A stretch of DNA of 6,144 nucleotides from Deltaproteobacteria bacterium (lineage in GTDB: Bacteria > Desulfobacterota > SM23-61), in NCBI GenBank assembly GCA_026388915.1, contig JAPLIW010000865.1, positions 1 through 6,144 on the forward strand, given 5' to 3'. Positions 6,008 to 6,144 of this stretch are shown here, piece after piece. The notes below the pieces were generated by a model. The model was not told where the DNA came from and made no database searches. It saw only the letters and a program-made list of their open reading frames with translations. Position numbers and translations under genes: made by a program. Position 1 is the first letter of the stretch, and every line of letters starts with the position of its first letter.

Positions 6008-6109
6008 CAAATATTGGCATCTTCCGATAACTCCTTTTCACGGCGGACTCCAGAAGGTTAAGGGGGAAGGTTGATGGGTTTACTGAGCTATAAGAGAAAC
6101 TACAATCGA

Positions 6110-6138
6110 TGAATATTCTTATGCGAATGGAAAGTCAA
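6110..6138 (-). promoter_or_regulatory. Weak sigma-70-like promoter candidate
   Basis: On the - strand TTGACT (6133-6138, five of six -35 positions) and TATTCA (6110-6115, three of six -10 positions) are spaced by 17 bases. If used, transcription would start upstream of the terminator-like hairpin and make it part of the leader. The -10 match is poor, so this is tentative. Confidence 0.25.
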
Positions 6139-6144
6139 GAGGGA

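Larger units (their letters stand above)
5816..6144 (-). promoter_or_regulatory. Upstream/leader region of the operon, no gene seen
   Basis: Over 300 bases without a convincing gene. In the direction of the operon it holds a weak promoter candidate, a short repeat (6006-6018), a terminator-like hairpin with a U-rich tail, an 8-bp inverted repeat (5913-5953), a 5-bp hairpin (5887-5901), and the ribosome binding site of the first gene. No known riboswitch consensus (c-di-GMP, cobalamin, Moco and similar) could be matched by eye. A weak -10-like TATACA lies near 5902-5907 on the - strand without a good -35. Frames on either strand lack a ribosome binding site or family resemblance. Confidence 0.5.

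Noticed and set aside
5852..6061. 69-codon frame on the + strand in the operon leader
   Set aside because: No ribosome binding site, unlikely composition, and it runs through a terminator-like hairpin; no family recognised.
1..6144. CRISPR arrays, tRNA or rRNA genes, insertion sequence ends
   Set aside because: No direct repeat series, cloverleaf, rRNA segment, transposase frame or paired terminal repeats were found by reading both strands.

Overview
The window is bacterial. It holds the 3' end of one GC-rich gene on the + strand, followed by what looks like a single five-gene operon on the - strand. The partial gene is an anaerobic (class III) ribonucleotide reductase, so the organism is an anaerobe or facultative anaerobe. 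The operon proteins (a long DUF362 protein, an acetoacetate-decarboxylase-like protein, a tautomerase-like protein, an exported cupin and a small alpha/beta protein) and their strong AAGGAGG-type ribosome binding sites suggest a Desulfobacterota (deltaproteobacterial) or similar anaerobe. That placement is inference from family memory, not from a marker gene.

Layout. 1-733 (+): C-terminal 243 residues of NrdD, with the zinc site and the C-terminal segment that normally carries the glycyl radical. At that position this protein appears to have Gln instead of Gly. 734-990: AT-rich spacer between convergent genes, holding an isolated strong Shine-Dalgarno and ATG that opens only a 17-codon frame, where nrdG or another partner gene might have been expected. 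991-5815 (-): in transcription order, a 98-aa alpha/beta protein (5519-5815), a secreted cupin (4888-5355), a 4-OT-type tautomerase homologue (4568-4798), a 799-aa DUF362 protein with an inserted EF-hand (1967-4366) and an ADC-superfamily protein (991-1785). All five start 6-8 bases after a clear Shine-Dalgarno. 5816-6144: long upstream region with a terminator-like hairpin plus U-rich tract on the operon strand, further inverted repeats and a weak candidate promoter.

How the genes may work together. The ADC-like protein keeps the Schiff-base lysine motif and the tautomerase homologue keeps Pro1, so the cluster probably acts on a small keto/enol or keto-acid type compound. The cupin keeps all its metal ligands but is exported, so part of the work is in the periplasm. 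The DUF362 protein is the largest and least understood member. No pathway can be named from the sequence alone.

The most notable points are the Gly-to-Gln change at the expected radical site of NrdD, and a set of intercistronic hairpins whose non-Watson-Crick pairs are all G-U when read as operon mRNA and A-C when read on the other strand. The EF-hand DUF362 protein and the possible attenuator-like leader follow.
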